From Polyangium jinanense (GTDB lineage Bacteria > Myxococcota > Polyangia > Polyangiales > Polyangiaceae), in NCBI RefSeq assembly GCF_028435365.1, contig NZ_JAGTJJ010000004.1:186001-250000 (forward strand): a stretch of 64,000 nt of DNA. Reading direction: 5' to 3'. The position numbers and the translations under genes are program-made. The notes under the pieces were generated by a model, which made no database searches, was not told where the DNA came from, and saw nothing but the letters and a program-made list of their open reading frames with translations. Positions within the stretch are counted from its first letter, which is position 1, and each line of letters begins with the position of its first letter. This document shows positions 63,683 to 64,000 of this stretch, piece after piece.

Positions 63683-64000
63683 ATGCACGACGTCCGCGCC
63701 CTGAACGAGCTCGTCGCGAAAGAGAGTGCCTTCGTCGACAACCTGATCGCCGAGGTCGGCAAGGTGATCGTCGGGCAAACCTACATGCTCGAACGGATCC
63801 TGATCGGCCTGCTCACAGGCGGTCACGTCCTGCTCGAAGGCGTGCCGGGGCTCGCCAAGACGCTCACGGTCCGCACGCTCTGCGACGCGATCCACGCGAA
63901 GTTCTCGCGCATCCAGTTCACGCCCGATCTCCTGCCGGCCGACGTGATCGGCACGGTGATCTACAACCACCAGAAGGGCGAGTTCTCCTCGAAGCTCGGT
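63683..64000 (+). CDS. MoxR-family AAA+ ATPase, N-terminal part
   Basis: The frame is open to the right edge; 106 codons are visible from ATG at 63683. The sequence begins MHDVRALNELVAKESAFVDN and carries the P-loop LLEGVPGLAKTLTVRTLCD and the family block RIQFTPDLLPADVIGTVIY. MoxR ATPases act as chaperones for metal-insertion or protein activation and are usually encoded with DUF58 and von Willebrand-type proteins, which would lie beyond the window. This gene is cut by the window edge. Confidence 0.9.
   Translation, partial: MHDVRALNELVAKESAFVDNLIAEVGKVIVGQTYMLERILIGLLTGGHVLLEGVPGLAKTLTVRTLCDAIHAKFSRIQFTPDLLPADVIGTVIYNHQKGEFSSKLG

Overview
The window is about 64 kb of very GC-rich, gene-dense DNA from a myxobacterium, most likely the order Polyangiales (Sorangium/Polyangium-like). 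The evidence is Hanks-type Ser/Thr kinases, secreted proteins with MYXO-CTERM-like tails, many lipoproteins with Gly-Ala-Gly-Gly-Ser linkers, a Sorangium-type polysaccharide-monooxygenase-like protein, an IgGFc-binding-type surface protein, and a general lack of mobile elements. It looks like core chromosome: I see no transposases, integrases, phage genes, CRISPR arrays, tRNAs or rRNAs.

Layout. 1-0.9 kb: end of msrP and all of msrQ (periplasmic methionine sulfoxide repair). 1-5 kb: secreted or membrane proteins of unknown role (Gly-rich lipoprotein, FG-GAP/VCBS protein, DUF6585-like protein). 5-11.3 kb: ABC-2 permease, thioesterase-like protein, lipoprotein plus fatty acid hydroxylase, Cys-rich protein, two small coupled unknowns and an FMN glutamate-synthase-like oxidoreductase ending at a clear terminator. 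11.4-15.1 kb: DsbD-alpha-like secreted protein, DUF6920-like protein and two lipoproteins. 15.2-17.2 kb: PEP-synthase regulatory kinase/phosphatase and DnaJ. 17.3-21 kb: lipoprotein, purple acid phosphatase and porin. 21-23.7 kb: ECF sigma factor, thiolase and MBL hydrolase. 23.9-29.9 kb: NAD(P)HX repair enzyme, PdxJ and HtpG on the minus strand, then HemB plus a lipoprotein on the plus strand. 29.9-35.5 kb: a 21-bp tandem array, then a minus-strand operon of a KOW-motif protein and a heterodimeric ABC exporter. 35.8-40.7 kb: zinc-ribbon protein, Ser/Thr kinase, HAD phosphatase and RlmI. 40.9-45.4 kb: outer-membrane protein, Lnt, HU, YbeY and transaldolase. 45.6-52.3 kb: large amidohydrolase lipoprotein, then a kinase/PEGA/lipoprotein group. 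52.5-58.5 kb: hydrolase, flavin amine oxidase, HemL, LPMO-like protein and DUF2726-like protein. 58.6-64 kb: lipoprotein, MYXO-CTERM protein, LpxK, lipoprotein, GcvPB, a small unknown and the start of a MoxR ATPase.

How genes relate. Envelope biogenesis is prominent: Lnt matures the many lipoproteins, LpxK makes lipid A, and MsrPQ repairs periplasmic proteins. HemB and HemL both serve tetrapyrrole synthesis but lie 26 kb apart. YbeY and RlmI act on rRNA; DnaJ and HtpG are chaperones. Several operons are tightly coupled by 1-4 base overlaps (msrPQ, nnr-pdxJ, KOW-ABC-ABC, rlmI-HAD, lpxK-lipoprotein, hemB-lipoprotein).

The least ordinary signals are not classical genes. (1) A 51-bp hairpin-forming element is present twice, in the same reading phase, inside linkers of two genes of one operon (30990-31040 and 34939-34989). 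(2) A run of three hairpins and a minus-strand intrinsic terminator lies between hemB and htpG (28340-28456). (3) A plus-strand intrinsic terminator with structured upstream sequence has no upstream plus-strand gene (35577-35724). (4) There is a 13-copy array of 21-bp units (29958-30240). All calls rest on reading the sequence; no database search was run.
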